A stretch of DNA of 64,000 bases. Origin: Pararhodobacter oceanensis. GTDB lineage: Bacteria; Pseudomonadota; Alphaproteobacteria; Rhodobacterales; Rhodobacteraceae. Shown piece by piece: positions 34,048 through 43,573 of this stretch. Within the stretch, counting starts at the first letter, position 1. Each line of letters opens with the position of its first letter. A program made the position numbers and the translations under genes. Location of the stretch: assembly GCF_003076755.1 (NCBI RefSeq), contig NZ_QDKM01000006.1, positions 62,001 to 126,000 on the forward strand, given 5' to 3'. The notes below the pieces were generated by a model that was given only the letters and a program-made list of their open reading frames with translations, made no database searches and had not been told where the DNA came from.

Positions 34048-34881
34048 ATGTTTTTCCCGATTCTACGCGCTGTCGCGGTGGCTCTTTTACTGGCGCTGCC
34101 CGCCGCCGCCGATACCTATAGCTTTCAATCCCGGATCAATGGGCTCTATGTCGGCGTCGATGGCGCAGGCGTGTTGTCAGCGCAGGTTGGCGCGGCGGAT
34201 GCTCTGGTGCTGGAAATGGTGCCTCTGCGCGGGCGACAGGTCGCGTTCCGTGATCCGCAGAGCGGGCGCTATCTGCGTGCCGGTGTCGGCCAGCAGACCT
34301 ATCTTGCGGTGGCCTCGCCCCATATTCGCGGCTGGGAAACCTTCGAGATGATTGGCAGCGGCAGCGATATTGCGCTGCGTTCGGTGCAAAACGGGCTTTA
34401 TGTCGGCACCGACGGGCGCGCGACGCGTTTGCGCGCCGCTTGGGCGTCGCGCGGTGCCGGACAGGAGTTTCGCATTACGCGCCGGTCCGGCGAGGCCCCG
34501 CAGATGGAGCCGCAGGCGCCGCGTCAGGATCTGGATTTCGCCGGTGGCTGGGTGCTGGAACGGCTCTATGAGGGCGGGCGCCGTGTGGCGCTGGGTGATC
34601 CGGCGTTGCGACAGGCGCAGCTGCAGATTGGCCGCCGCGGCGGGGTCTCGGGCGACAGCGGCTGCAACGGGTTCGACGCGCGCATTCTGGTCGGATCGGC
34701 GCGCTATGTGGTCGAGGATTTCCTGATCACGCGGCGGCGCTGCCAGGGTGAGACCGGCGAGGTCGAGCGTCTGCTAACGCGGGCGCTGGGGGATGCGGCA
34801 CAGTTCAATCTTGTCGGCGCGGGGCGGATGGAGATCCGCGATGCCAGCGGCAGGCTGCGCGCGCGTTTCTTTCGCGGCTGA
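34048..34881 (+). CDS. Secreted protein with fascin-like trefoil and META domain
   Basis: A 277-residue protein with a cleaved signal peptide (residues 1-21, ending LLLALPAAADT). Residues 22-150 contain repeated short beta-hairpin motifs, for example INGLYVGVDGAGVL and VQNGLYVGTDGRATRL, resembling the beta-trefoil of fascin-like/actin-crosslinking proteins. The C-terminal part, from about residue 170, is a META domain: FAGGWVLERL, QIGRRGGVSGDSGCNGFDAR, then a closing REIRDASGRLR-like segment. META domains occur in HslJ and other envelope proteins. The combination is unusual; the protein is probably periplasmic and may bind a ligand. Confidence 0.6.
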   Translation: MFFPILRAVAVALLLALPAAADTYSFQSRINGLYVGVDGAGVLSAQVGAADALVLEMVPLRGRQVAFRDPQSGRYLRAGVGQQTYLAVASPHIRGWETFEMIGSGSDIALRSVQNGLYVGTDGRATRLRAAWASRGAGQEFRITRRSGEAPQMEPQAPRQDLDFAGGWVLERLYEGGRRVALGDPALRQAQLQIGRRGGVSGDSGCNGFDARILVGSARYVVEDFLITRRRCQGETGEVERLLTRALGDAAQFNLVGAGRMEIRDASGRLRARFFRG

Positions 34882-34940
34882 ACGCGGGTAACAGGCGGCG
34901 CGCGGGAGGCATTCACGCGCCGTCTGTCATTTATGCGCGG

Positions 34941-36296
34941 TCAGATCGCCGAGGAATGGCCGGTCTTCGCCATCGCATAGGCGTCGAAATGCGTGGCGAT
35001 CATGCGGGTGAGCGGGCGCCCGGCCTCGAGTATCGTCAACCCCTGCGCATCATGGCGCAGGAAGCCGTCGAATTTCTCGGCCACCGGCGCGAACATCGCG
35101 TCGAGCGCGGCGCGCGAGATCGGGTGATCACGGGTGATCTCGGCGCTGCTGACGGTGAAATCACACATCAGCGCCTCAATGATCCGCGCGCGCATCTTGT
35201 CATCGGCGCTGAATACATGGCCGCGTTTGGTGGCGAAAGAGCCCGCACGCACCGCTTTCATCCAGGCCGAGGTGGCGCCGTTCATCTGCGCGAACCCCTG
35301 CGGAAAGCGCGAGATCGAGGAGGCGCCGAGGCCGACCAGCGCTTGCGCCGCGTCATCGGTATAGCCCTGAAAATTGCGCCGCAGGGTGCCCTGCTTTTGC
35401 GCCACGGCGAGCCCGTCTTCGGGGCGGGCGAAATGGTCGATGCCGATGCTTTGATAGCCGTCCCATTCAAACAGCCGCTGGGCGGTGTCAAACAGGCGCA
35501 GGCGTTCCTCTGGGCGGGGCAGGGCGTCGGCGGGGATCAACTGTTGGCGGCGCGCCATCCACGGCACATGCGCATAGCCGTAAAGCGCCACGCGGTCGGG
35601 CGAGAGCGACAGGAGTTTTTGCACCGAATCCGCCATCCGCGCCTCGCTCTGATGCGGCAACCCATAGAGGATATCGGCGTTCAGACTGGCGACGCCGCGG
35701 GCGCGGATCGCCTCGACCGCGTCGCGGGTGAGGTCATAGCTTTGCTCGCGGCCGATGGTGGTCTGGATCTCGGGGTCGAAATCCTGCACCCCGATCGAGG
35801 CGCGGTTCATCCCAGCGGCGGCCAGCGCATCAAGGCGGGGACCGTCGATCTCGTTGGGGTCAATCTCGACAGAGAATTCGGCGTCTGCACCCAATGGCAC
35901 CACATCAAAGATCGCCGCGGCCAGATCGCGCATTGCCTCGGGCGGCAATAGCGTCGGCGTGCCGCCGCCCCAATGCAGCCGTGACAGGGTCACGCCCTCG
36001 GGCAGGTGGCGCTGCAACAGGCGCAGCTCGGCCTTGAGCTCTTCGACATAGGCAAGCACCGGATCGAGCGAGCTGGTGCCCTGCGTGCGGCAGGCGCAGA
36101 ACCAGCAGAGCCGGCGGCAGAAGGGCACATGCAAATACAGTGAAATCCGGCTGCCAGGCGCGATCTGGTCCAGCCAGTGGCCGAACACCTCGGGGCCCAC
36201 AGAGTCGGAGAATTGCGGTGCCGTCGGATAGCTGGTGTAGCGGGGCACACGCGCGTCAAATAGGCCCAAACGGGCGAGTTGCGATTCATAGGTCAT
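34941..36296 (-). CDS. hemN: Oxygen-independent coproporphyrinogen III oxidase
   Basis: A 451-residue radical SAM enzyme that decarboxylates two propionates of coproporphyrinogen III without oxygen. The cluster motif is CRRLCWFCACR (CX3CX2C), followed by LHWGGGTPTLL and the HemN C-terminal domain. The product begins MTYESQLARLGLFDARVPRY, matching HemN starts, so ATG 36296 is chosen over in-frame starts at 36302 and 36353. The divergent neighbour is fnrL, and a FNR-type palindrome lies between them. The gene supports heme synthesis under low oxygen. Confidence 0.92.
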   Translation of the reverse strand: MTYESQLARLGLFDARVPRYTSYPTAPQFSDSVGPEVFGHWLDQIAPGSRISLYLHVPFCRRLCWFCACRTQGTSSLDPVLAYVEELKAELRLLQRHLPEGVTLSRLHWGGGTPTLLPPEAMRDLAAAIFDVVPLGADAEFSVEIDPNEIDGPRLDALAAAGMNRASIGVQDFDPEIQTTIGREQSYDLTRDAVEAIRARGVASLNADILYGLPHQSEARMADSVQKLLSLSPDRVALYGYAHVPWMARRQQLIPADALPRPEERLRLFDTAQRLFEWDGYQSIGIDHFARPEDGLAVAQKQGTLRRNFQGYTDDAAQALVGLGASSISRFPQGFAQMNGATSAWMKAVRAGSFATKRGHVFSADDKMRARIIEALMCDFTVSSAEITRDHPISRAALDAMFAPVAEKFDGFLRHDAQGLTILEAGRPLTRMIATHFDAYAMAKTGHSSAI

Positions 36297-36329
36297 TCGC
36301 ATACGTTGTCCGTAAGCCACGTGCGTTCC

Positions 36330-36343
36330 ATGACCTAGATCAA
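36330..36343. promoter_or_regulatory. FNR-type site between hemN and fnrL
   Basis: ATGAC-CTAG-ATCAA, with one perfect half-site (ATCAA) and one partial. Its centre is 40.5 bp from the hemN ATG and its edge lies four bases from the fnrL ATG, so it could activate hemN and autoregulate fnrL. Confidence 0.6.
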
Positions 36344-36346
36344 CCG

Positions 36347-37102
36347 ATGACAAAAATGACCGCCGCAGCTATGAAATTCACCCATGTCGATTGCGGCGAC
36401 TGCCCGATCCGGCATCGTGCGGTCTGTGCGCGCTGTGATGGTGACGAGCTGGATCGCCTCAATGAGGTGAAATACTATCGCAGTTTTCAGGCCGGGCAGA
36501 CGGTGGTCTGGTCCGGTGACCAGATGGATTTCGTTGCCTCGGTGGTCTCGGGGATCGCGACGCTGACCCAGACGATGGAGGACGGGCGCCGCCAGATGGT
36601 CGGTCTGCTGTTGCCGTCGGATTTCGTCGGCCGTCCGGGGCGCGATACCGCTGCCTATGATGTGGTCGCGACAACCGATCTGGTGATGTGCTGCTTTCGC
36701 AAGAAACCCTTTGAGGAATTGATCCGCACGATGCCCAATGTCAGCCAGCGGCTCTTGGAGATGACGCTGGATGAATTGGACGCGGCGCGCGAATGGATGC
36801 TGCTCTTGGGGCGCAAGACCGCGCGCGAAAAGATTGCCAGTCTGATCGCGATTATCGCGCGGCGCGATGCCTCGCTCAAGCTGCATGAGAACAACGAGAA
36901 TGTGGTGGTTGATCTGCCGCTGACCCGCGAGGCGATGTCGGAATATCTGGGTCTGACGCTGGAAACCGTCAGCCGCCAGATCAGCGCCCTGCGCAAGGAC
37001 GGGATCATCCAGATCCAGGGCAAGCGGCATATCACCATCCCCGCCTTCGACCGTCTGCTCGAGGAAGCCGCCGACGATAGTGACGGGGGGTATCTGGTCT
37101 GA
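36347..37102 (+). CDS. fnrL: FNR-family oxygen-sensing regulator FnrL
   Basis: A 251-residue Crp/Fnr regulator. The N-terminal cysteines are CGDCPIRHRAVCARC and a central one is in LVMCCFRKKPF, the usual set for an oxygen-labile [4Fe-4S] cluster. The C-terminal HTH is MSEYLGLTLETVSRQISALRKDG. Start candidates are 36347, 36356 and 36371; none has a strong ribosome site and the first is tentative. The FNR-type site abuts it, and three further sites lie by usp, ccoN and ccoG, so FnrL probably controls this block. Confidence 0.9.
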   Translation: MTKMTAAAMKFTHVDCGDCPIRHRAVCARCDGDELDRLNEVKYYRSFQAGQTVVWSGDQMDFVASVVSGIATLTQTMEDGRRQMVGLLLPSDFVGRPGRDTAAYDVVATTDLVMCCFRKKPFEELIRTMPNVSQRLLEMTLDELDAAREWMLLLGRKTAREKIASLIAIIARRDASLKLHENNENVVVDLPLTREAMSEYLGLTLETVSRQISALRKDGIIQIQGKRHITIPAFDRLLEEAADDSDGGYLV

Positions 37103-37328
37103 TTCGCCTGCAAATTTGACGCTTGGCGGCGGTGTCGGTTTCCTAAGAAGCGATGAAGGCGCCGGATGGGCGTGATTGTTCGCAAGGCGGGGGTATTCCC
37201 CAACCCATGGGCGAAAACCCGTTGGAAATTCCCGCGCGCGCCCTATTCTCGCCCCAGTTGCAGCCGAGCTTGACGGTTCACGCCACCACTGCCGCTTGCG
37301 ATGGTTAGATCAGGGGATTCGAGAGAAG

Positions 37329-37907
37329 ATGCCGAACGCTCACCTCAGGGCCACGCACTGCGATGACGTGATCCACCAGTTCTGGTCCGAGGTCCAAGAC
37401 GAGGTGGCGCTGCCGCGCAGCCTGCATGGCGCCGATCCGGGGGCAAATCCGGTGGCCCCCAGCGTGATGCCTGCCATGGCCGGACGGTTGCTGGTTGCGG
37501 CGGTGCTGGTGGTCGGGGTCACTCTGGCCGGTCAATCCCTGTTTCGCGCCCATCTTGCGCCCACGACGGGCGCTTCTAGTGCGGCCAGCATTGGCGCGTT
37601 TGGTGGTCTGCGCGCGGCGCTTTCGGGTGGTGCGCTGCTCGACGAGATGCCACCGGAGCTGATGGTCTATGGCGAGGCGCAATTTCACAATTTCCGCCGC
37701 GGCATCACGCGGTTTACCGATGCGGAACTGCTGCAATATGCGGCGGCCACCACCCGCGATATGCAGGGCGTGTCGCAGGTGATGACGCCCTATCTGCTGG
37801 ATGCGCTGTTCCTGACCGATGCCGAGATCGCCCACCGCGGGCTGCGGCGCCCACAGATCACCGCCTCGCTCGCGGCGCAGCGCGCCAGCTATCAGAGCGG
37901 GCTGTAA
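37329..37907 (+). CDS. Hypothetical single-pass membrane protein
   Basis: A 192-residue protein. The N-terminal 45 residues are polar (MPNAHLRATHCDDVIHQFW), followed by one hydrophobic segment, AGRLLVAAVLVVGVTLAGQ, and a C-terminal domain of about 120 residues ending RASYQSGL. The large domain is probably outside the membrane. AGAGAAG is a weak ribosome site before ATG 37329; the frame extends upstream to 37176. I do not recognise the family. It follows fnrL by about 230 bases and does not appear to be cotranscribed. Confidence 0.6.
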   Translation: MPNAHLRATHCDDVIHQFWSEVQDEVALPRSLHGADPGANPVAPSVMPAMAGRLLVAAVLVVGVTLAGQSLFRAHLAPTTGASSAASIGAFGGLRAALSGGALLDEMPPELMVYGEAQFHNFRRGITRFTDAELLQYAAATTRDMQGVSQVMTPYLLDALFLTDAEIAHRGLRRPQITASLAAQRASYQSGL

Positions 37908-38095
37908 CTGCACCTCTGACGGCGTGATCTGCCTTTGCGCGGAATGGTATGCCCGCGCGTCTGGTGAGGCCGCACCTTCCCCCTCCTGCCCTTGAAACGT
38001 CTCAAACCGGGCTATTTGTCGCCATATCCCAAGGGTTTACTGAAGGGATCGCGCAGGGAGATGCGCGCAATACAAAGTTTAGAGGAGTAGAGACC

Positions 38096-38245
38096 ATGAG
38101 CAGTAAGCGTCATCAACGGGCCCAACGTCGCAGCCGTGACCGGATTCGCGCCTATCTTTACGGATCGGATCGGGAAGGCGCCTCGCGTCTCACGGCATCC
38201 TTTGCCGGTGGCGGATCAGGCGCGGTGAGCTGCGGCCAGCGCTAA
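38096..38245 (+). CDS. Small basic protein, 49 residues
   Basis: A short ORF starting MSSKRHQRAQRRSRDRIRAY, with GAGGAG about ten bases before ATG 38096. The N-terminal half is strongly basic and the C-terminal half glycine/serine-rich (FAGGGSGAVSCGQR). Such proteins often bind nucleic acid; no family is recognised. A clear ribosome site supports it. Confidence 0.55.
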   Translation: MSSKRHQRAQRRSRDRIRAYLYGSDREGASRLTASFAGGGSGAVSCGQR

Positions 38246-38304
38246 GGCAAATCCGTCGCGCTTTCCGGTGTGGTCCTGTCCGGCGTCGCGCCTATGTTAC
38301 CGGT

Positions 38305-38634
38305 CTATTTCGCCGGTAGCGCGCCGACAAAGGATTTTGCCAGACCCATCAAAACCTCGCGGCGTTGATCGTCGACCAACGCCTCGTCACTGACATCGAC
38401 AAATCCCGACATCACCCGTCCGGTGAAGGCCATCGGCTGCGCGCCCTCAACGGCCAGCGCCTGCGCGATATTGTCCTTGCCGACACGGAACATGCCGCCA
38501 CCCTTATGGACGCCGCAGAGCATATTGCCGTCCATCATGAAACAGAGCCCGCCGAACATCTTTTTCTCGGTGATGCCGCCGGTCTCGGTCAGCGCGTCGC
38601 GCAGCAGATCGGCTAATCCCTCGTCATAGGCCAT
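38305..38634 (-). CDS. TfoX N-terminal domain protein
   Basis: A 109-residue TfoX_N protein with the conserved start LADLLRDALTETGGITEKKM, followed by FGGLCFMMDGNMLCGVHKGG. The domain lacks the C-terminal competence part of full TfoX. Its role in non-competent bacteria is unknown. It is a single gene convergent with the small basic-protein gene. Confidence 0.9.
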   Translation of the reverse strand: MAYDEGLADLLRDALTETGGITEKKMFGGLCFMMDGNMLCGVHKGGGMFRVGKDNIAQALAVEGAQPMAFTGRVMSGFVDVSDEALVDDQRREVLMGLAKSFVGALPAK

Positions 38635-38743
38635 CGCTTCGCCGCCTTTCGCTGTGATCCCGCAGGCTATGCCCGCAAGTCACTGCCGCGCAACCCCGCG
38701 GACTACGGGACGCGCAGAGTGATTCGCGGCGCGCAAGCTGCGG

Positions 38744-39583
38744 TTAATGCGCCAGAAAGATCGCCCGCTGCGCGTTTTCCAGCACATTGCGAGTGGCGCC
38801 GCCAAGGATCGCCTCGCGCAGCCGCGAATGGCCATAGGCACCCATCACCAGAACACTGGCATCGACATCCTCGACATGGCGCATCAGCACATCGGAGACC
38901 CGTGGCGTGGTTTTAGCCAGCACCGCGACTTCGGCGCGGACCCCGTGGCGGGCGAGCATCTGCGTCAATAAGCCGCCCGGGTCCGAGCGCTCGGGGCTAT
39001 GCACCGGCGGGTCGACGACGACCACCGAAACATGCTCGGCAGCCTTCAGGAGCGGCAGCGCGCGGCGCACCGCCGAGAGCGCCTCATTCGACTGGTTCCA
39101 GGCCACCACCACGCGTTGGCCGAAGTTTTCTTGCAGCTTGGAATCGGGCAGAACCAGCACCGCGGCCTGCCCCTCAAAAAGCGCTGATTCTATCACAGCC
39201 TCTTGAGTTGGTTGGGAATTTTCGCCGTAGGGTTTGCTTTGCACGACCAGATCCGAGAACCTTGCGCGCAGCCCGACCAGCGCCTGCAGCCCGCCAAATT
39301 GCACCACGGCGGATTCCGCCGCCCAGCGCAGCGCCTGCCCGTCGAGCATCCGTCGCGCCGCCGCCTCGAGAACCTCGGCATCGGATTGCGCCCGCTCCAG
39401 CGTTTCCTGCAGCAGGATCGGCGAAGCACCCATATAAAAACCGCCCGCCGGTGTCATATCGACACCCAGCATACAAGCGGATAGATGGGCCTCGTAAATG
39501 TTGGCAAGACTGATGGCAGCCGGCAGAGTTGCGTCCATTTCCGCATCACTGCCCAAAAAAGAGATGATGGATTCAAAGCTCAT
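38744..39583 (-). CDS. Universal stress protein, two UspA domains
   Basis: A 279-residue tandem universal stress protein. The second domain has the nucleotide-binding loop VMGAYGHSRLREAILGGATR, the first is more degenerate. The gene is divergent from ccoN and a perfect FNR-type palindrome (39657-39670) lies 80 bases upstream, fitting low-oxygen induction. This placement matches the uspA linked to cbb3 oxidase genes in related bacteria. Confidence 0.88.
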   Translation of the reverse strand: MSFESIISFLGSDAEMDATLPAAISLANIYEAHLSACMLGVDMTPAGGFYMGASPILLQETLERAQSDAEVLEAAARRMLDGQALRWAAESAVVQFGGLQALVGLRARFSDLVVQSKPYGENSQPTQEAVIESALFEGQAAVLVLPDSKLQENFGQRVVVAWNQSNEALSAVRRALPLLKAAEHVSVVVVDPPVHSPERSDPGGLLTQMLARHGVRAEVAVLAKTTPRVSDVLMRHVEDVDASVLVMGAYGHSRLREAILGGATRNVLENAQRAIFLAH

Positions 39584-39656
39584 TAATGTTTCTCCCCGAG
39601 GCTGGATGAATCGGACGACCTACTTGGCATCCTGCCCGGGAAATATTGCGCAAACA

Positions 39657-39670
39657 TTGATATCTATCAA
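39657..39670. promoter_or_regulatory. FNR-type box (usp side)
   Basis: TTGATATCTATCAA, a perfect 14-bp match to TTGAT-N4-ATCAA. With class II geometry (centre at -41.5) the usp transcript would start near 39622, giving a 39-base leader. Confidence 0.85.
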
Positions 39671-39687
39671 ATACAAGCACCGTCAAC

Positions 39688-39701
39688 TTGACTTGAATCA
39701 A
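39688..39701. promoter_or_regulatory. FNR-type box (ccoN side)
   Basis: TTGACTTGAATCAA, one mismatch from the palindrome. Its centre is 31 bp from that of the usp-side box. Class II geometry predicts a ccoN transcript start near 39736, with a 68-base leader. Confidence 0.8.
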
Positions 39702-39803
39702 GGTTTTCACAAACCGTGTTATGGATAAGCAGGCTGGCACAACGGCTCTGACTAGCGACAGTGACCGCAGACCAGCCATAAAATAAACGAAGGGACGCAC
39801 ACA

Positions 39804-41405
39804 ATGTGGGATTACGCCAAGCTGATCGTGCTTGCCGCAGTGACGGTGGTCGCCGCCTATGCGGCATCACAGGCTCGCGATCTCGCCTATCTGGTGCACA
39901 TGATCATCATCATGGGTGCCGGAGCAGGATTTTTCATCTGGCAGATCCGCCGTATGGACGAGACGACGACGCATAACCAAGGGGAATATCTGGACGGCGT
40001 GATCCGCTACGGCGTGATTGCCACCGCTGGCTGGGGGGTCGTGGGCTTTCTGGTCGGTGTGATCATCGCCTTCCAGCTGGCCTTTCCGAACCTCAACTAT
40101 GAGCTGCAGCAGGGGTTGGCGAACTTTGGCCGCCTGCGTCCGCTGCACACCTCGGCGGTGATTTTCGCCTTTGGCGGCAACGCGTTGATCGCCTCGTCGT
40201 TCTATGTGGTGCAGCGCACCTCGGCGGCGCGGTTGTTTGGCGGTAATCTGGCGTGGTTCGTGTTCTGGGGCTATCAGGTGTTCATCCTGCTTGCCGCAAC
40301 CGGCTATGTGCTGGGCTCCACCCAAAGCCAGGAATACGCCGAGCCCGAGTGGCTGGCCGATCTGTGGCTGACGATTGTCTGGGTCGCCTATCTGGTGGTC
40401 TTCATGGGCACGCTGATCAAGCGCCGCGAGCCGCATATCTATGTGGCGAACTGGTTCTACCTGTCGTTCATCATCACCGTGGCGATGCTGCATGTGGTCA
40501 ACAACCTGCAGATCCCCGTCTCGATCTGGGGGTCGACCTCGATTCCGGTCTGGTCGGGTGTGCAATCGGCAATGGTGCAATGGTGGTATGGCCATAACGC
40601 GGTGGGCTTCTTCCTGACCGCCGGTTTCCTTGGCATGATGTATTACTTCATCCCCAAGCAGGTCGAGCGGCCGGTCTACAGTTACAAACTGTCGATCATC
40701 CACTTCTGGGCGCTGATCTTCCTCTATATCTGGGCCGGTCCGCACCACCTGCATTACACCGCGCTGCCCGACTGGGCGCAGACGCTGGGCATGACCTTCT
40801 CGATCATGCTGTGGATGCCGTCATGGGGCGGGATGATCAACGGTCTGATGACGCTGTCGGGCGCATGGGACAAGCTGCGCACCGATCCGGTGGTGCGGAT
40901 GATGGTGGTTGCCGTGGGCTTCTACGGGATGGCCACCTTCGAGGGTCCGATGATGTCGATCCGCGCGGTCAACTCGCTGTCGCATTACACCGACTGGACG
41001 ATTGGCCATGTGCATTCCGGTGCGCTGGGCTGGAACGGGATGATCACTTTCGGGATGCTCTATTACATCGTGCCGAAACTGTGGAAGCGCGAGCGGCTCT
41101 ATAGCCTGAGCCTGGTGAGCTGGCACTTCTGGCTCGCGACCATTGGCATCGTGCTCTATGCGGCGTCGATGTGGGTGACCGGTATCATGGAGGGGCTGAT
41201 GTGGCGTCAGGTCGACGCGCAGGGCTTCCTGGTGAACTCCTTTGCCGACACCGTGGCGGCGAAATTCCCGATGAACGTGGTGCGCGGTATTGGCGGGCTG
41301 ATGTTCCTGAGCGGCGCGTTGATCATGTGCTATAACCTGTGGAAAACTGTGACCAGCGTCGGCGAGGCAAAGCCCGCCGCTGCCGCCACAGTTGCCGCCG
41401 AATAA
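39804..41405 (+). CDS. ccoN: cbb3-type cytochrome c oxidase subunit I
   Basis: A 533-residue catalytic subunit with about twelve to fourteen membrane segments. Ligand regions are visible in [19 protein letters not shown] (low-spin heme His), [20 protein letters not shown] (CuB His) and [12 protein letters not shown] plus [20 protein letters not shown]. The cbb3 oxidase has high oxygen affinity and pumps protons, used at low oxygen. AAGGGA precedes the ATG. It heads ccoNOQP and is controlled by the FNR-type box upstream. Confidence 0.96.
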   Translation: MWDYAKLIVLAAVTVVAAYAASQARDLAYLVHMIIIMGAGAGFFIWQIRRMDETTTHNQGEYLDGVIRYGVIATAGWGVVGFLVGVIIAFQLAFPNLNYELQQGLANFGRLRPLHTSAVIFAFGGNALIASSFYVVQRTSAARLFGGNLAWFVFWGYQVFILLAATGYVLGSTQSQEYAEPEWLADLWLTIVWVAYLVVFMGTLIKRREPHIYVANWFYLSFIITVAMLHVVNNLQIPVSIWGSTSIPVWSGVQSAMVQWWYGHNAVGFFLTAGFLGMMYYFIPKQVERPVYSYKLSIIHFWALIFLYIWAGPHHLHYTALPDWAQTLGMTFSIMLWMPSWGGMINGLMTLSGAWDKLRTDPVVRMMVVAVGFYGMATFEGPMMSIRAVNSLSHYTDWTIGHVHSGALGWNGMITFGMLYYIVPKLWKRERLYSLSLVSWHFWLATIGIVLYAASMWVTGIMEGLMWRQVDAQGFLVNSFADTVAAKFPMNVVRGIGGLMFLSGALIMCYNLWKTVTSVGEAKPAAAATVAAE

Positions 41406-41417
41406 GCGGAGGGTGAA

Positions 41418-42143
41418 ATGGGTATTCTAGATCACCATAAGAAAATCGAAACGCATGCCACCCTGTTGCTGGTTCTCAGCTTTCTGGTGGTGACCATCGG
41501 CGGCCTCGTGCAGATCGTGCCTCTGTTCTATCTGGAGAACACGATCGAAGAGGTCGAGGGCATGCGCCCCTATGCACCGCTAGAGCTCGCCGGTCGCGAG
41601 ATCTATGTGCGCGAGGGCTGCTATGTCTGTCACAGCCAGATGGTGCGTCCGATGCGCGACGAGGTCGAGCGTTACGGCCATTATTCGCTGGCGGCGGAAT
41701 CGATGTATGATCACCCGTTCCAATGGGGCTCGAAGCGCACCGGGCCGGATCTGGCGCGTCTGGGTGGCCGCTATTCGGATGAGTGGCATGTGGCGCATAT
41801 GGTCAACCCGCGCGATGTGGTGCCCGAGTCGATCATGCCGACCTACGGCTATCTGCTCAACACCAACATCGACGGGCGCTATATTCAGGACCTGCTGGAA
41901 ACCTACCGCATGGTCGGCGTGCCCTATACCGACGAGATGATCGAGAACGCGCGGGCGGATTTCCTCGCGCAGGCCGATCCCGAGGCGGATCACTCCGGCT
42001 TGCTCGAGCGCTATCACTCGGCGCAGACGCGCAACTTTGACGGCCAGCCCGAGCTGACCGAAATGGATGCGCTGATCGCCTATATGCAGATGATTGGCAC
42101 CTTGGTCGACTTCGACACTTTTGTCGTCGACGCCAGCCGCTAA
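41418..42143 (+). CDS. ccoO: cbb3-type cytochrome c oxidase subunit II
   Basis: A 241-residue membrane-anchored monoheme cytochrome c. One N-terminal membrane segment ([18 protein letters not shown]), one CXXCH heme site in [20 protein letters not shown], and a methionine ligand region further on ([13 protein letters not shown]). It transfers electrons from CcoP to CcoN. Twelve bases separate it from ccoN. Confidence 0.95.
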   Translation: MGILDHHKKIETHATLLLVLSFLVVTIGGLVQIVPLFYLENTIEEVEGMRPYAPLELAGREIYVREGCYVCHSQMVRPMRDEVERYGHYSLAAESMYDHPFQWGSKRTGPDLARLGGRYSDEWHVAHMVNPRDVVPESIMPTYGYLLNTNIDGRYIQDLLETYRMVGVPYTDEMIENARADFLAQADPEADHSGLLERYHSAQTRNFDGQPELTEMDALIAYMQMIGTLVDFDTFVVDASR

Positions 42144-42156
42144 GGGAGGACGTGTT

Positions 42157-42372
42157 ATGGAAACTTACACGCTATTGAGAGGGTTCGCGGACAGCTGGTT
42201 CCTGCTGTTCATGACCCTGTTCTTCCTTGGCATCGTGGTCTGGGCCTTCCGTCCCGGCAGCCGCGCCGTGCACAAGGAAACCGCGTCGATGATCTTTCGC
42301 AATGACGACAGACCGGCCGTGGACGAGGCAGACGCCTCGGACGCGGATGCGGGTCAGAGACAGGGGGCATAA
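42157..42372 (+). CDS. ccoQ: cbb3-type oxidase small subunit CcoQ
   Basis: A 71-residue single-pass protein: METYTLLRGFADSWFLLFMT followed by a membrane segment and an acidic, disordered tail. It stabilises the cbb3 complex. ATG 42157 is chosen because GGGAGG lies eight bases upstream; the frame is open further upstream in the ccoO coding region. Length is within the family range. Confidence 0.9.
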   Translation: METYTLLRGFADSWFLLFMTLFFLGIVVWAFRPGSRAVHKETASMIFRNDDRPAVDEADASDADAGQRQGA

Positions 42373-42374
42373 GC

Positions 42375-43253
42375 ATGGCCGCTCAACACAACAAGAAACC
42401 CAAAGGCGATCCGGAAACCACCGGCCATTCCTGGGACGGGATCGAGGAGTTCGACAACCCGATGCCGCGCTGGTGGCTCTGGTCCTTCTATATCACCATC
42501 GCCTGGGCGGTGATCTATATGGTCTTTTATCCCGCATGGCCGCTGATCAACTCGGCGACCACCGGCATTCTGGGCTATTCCACCCGCGGTGAAGTCGCCG
42601 CCGAGATTGCCCGCGTCGATGCCGAAAACCAGGTCTGGTATGACCGGCTGATGGAGGCCGATCTCGCGGCGATCCGCGACGATGCCGAGCTTAACCGCTT
42701 TGCGGTGAACGCAGGTGCGGCGGTGTTCCGCGCGCAGTGTTCGCAGTGCCACGGTGCCGGTGCCGCAGGGGTGCAGGCCGGGGGCTTTCCGAACCTGCTG
42801 GACGACGAATGGCTCTGGGGCGGCACCCCCGAGGACATCGAGATCACCGTCACCCATGGCATCCGCAACGAGGATTATATCGACGCGCGCTGGTCTGAAA
42901 TGCCGGCCTTCGGGCGCGACGAGTTGCTGAGCGATGAGGAAATCGATCAGGTCGTGCATCATGTCCTCAATATCTCGGGGCAGGCGCATGATGCGGCGCT
43001 GGCCGAGGCCGGGGCCGAGGTGTTCGATTACAACTGCTCGTCCTGTCACGGGCTCGACGGCGAAGGCGACATCTATGGCGGTGCGCCCCCCCTGAACAAC
43101 GCGATCTGGCTCTATGGTGGCGATGAGGAGACGATCCGCGAATCGGTGGTCAACGCGCGCTTTGGCATCATGCCCGGCTTTGCCGAGCGTCTGCCCGCAG
43201 CGCAGATCCGCGCGGTGGCGACCTATATCCACCAGTTGGGCGGTGGCCAGTAA
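42375..43253 (+). CDS. ccoP: cbb3-type cytochrome c oxidase subunit III
   Basis: A 292-residue diheme cytochrome c. One membrane segment (WWLWSFYITIAWAVIYMVFY) and two CXXCH heme sites, CSQCH and CSSCH, each followed by a methionine ligand segment (MPAFG, IMPGF). It accepts electrons from the cytochrome c pool and passes them to CcoO. Two bases separate it from ccoQ. It ends the operon; a strong hairpin follows. Confidence 0.95.
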   Translation: MAAQHNKKPKGDPETTGHSWDGIEEFDNPMPRWWLWSFYITIAWAVIYMVFYPAWPLINSATTGILGYSTRGEVAAEIARVDAENQVWYDRLMEADLAAIRDDAELNRFAVNAGAAVFRAQCSQCHGAGAAGVQAGGFPNLLDDEWLWGGTPEDIEITVTHGIRNEDYIDARWSEMPAFGRDELLSDEEIDQVVHHVLNISGQAHDAALAEAGAEVFDYNCSSCHGLDGEGDIYGGAPPLNNAIWLYGGDEETIRESVVNARFGIMPGFAERLPAAQIRAVATYIHQLGGGQ

Positions 43254-43269
43254 CCCGCTTGCAAACCCA

Positions 43270-43293
43270 GAGGCTCCGGGCAACCGGGGCCTC
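43270..43293 (+). terminator. Hairpin after ccoNOQP
   Basis: A ten-base-pair stem, GAGGCTCCGG with CCGGGGCCTC (one G-U pair), closed by a GCAA tetraloop, 16 bases after the ccoP stop. A second small hairpin, GGCAC-TTCAG-GTGCC, is at 43300-43314. No T-run. The gap 43254-43646 otherwise contains only the FNR-type site and promoter region for ccoG; no gene is seen. Confidence 0.5.
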
Positions 43294-43573
43294 GACACCG
43301 GCACTTCAGGTGCCCGATGGCGGCACGAGGGCCGCGTCAGATTACAACCGGCAGCGCCAAAACCGCGCGACAGAAGACCGGCTCAACCCGCGAGCGCCTA
43401 TTACCACCGGCAGCCCCTGCGACAGATGGTCCCGAAGACCGGCGCGCGGATGCCACAGGGTCAATCAGGGCAGGCGCAACGCCGCTACCGACCTGCCGCG
43501 ACCCTCCGGTGTGCCGCTATGTCACAGTTAATATTCGCCGCTGATCCATATTTTTGCCTCAGGCCGCAAAACT

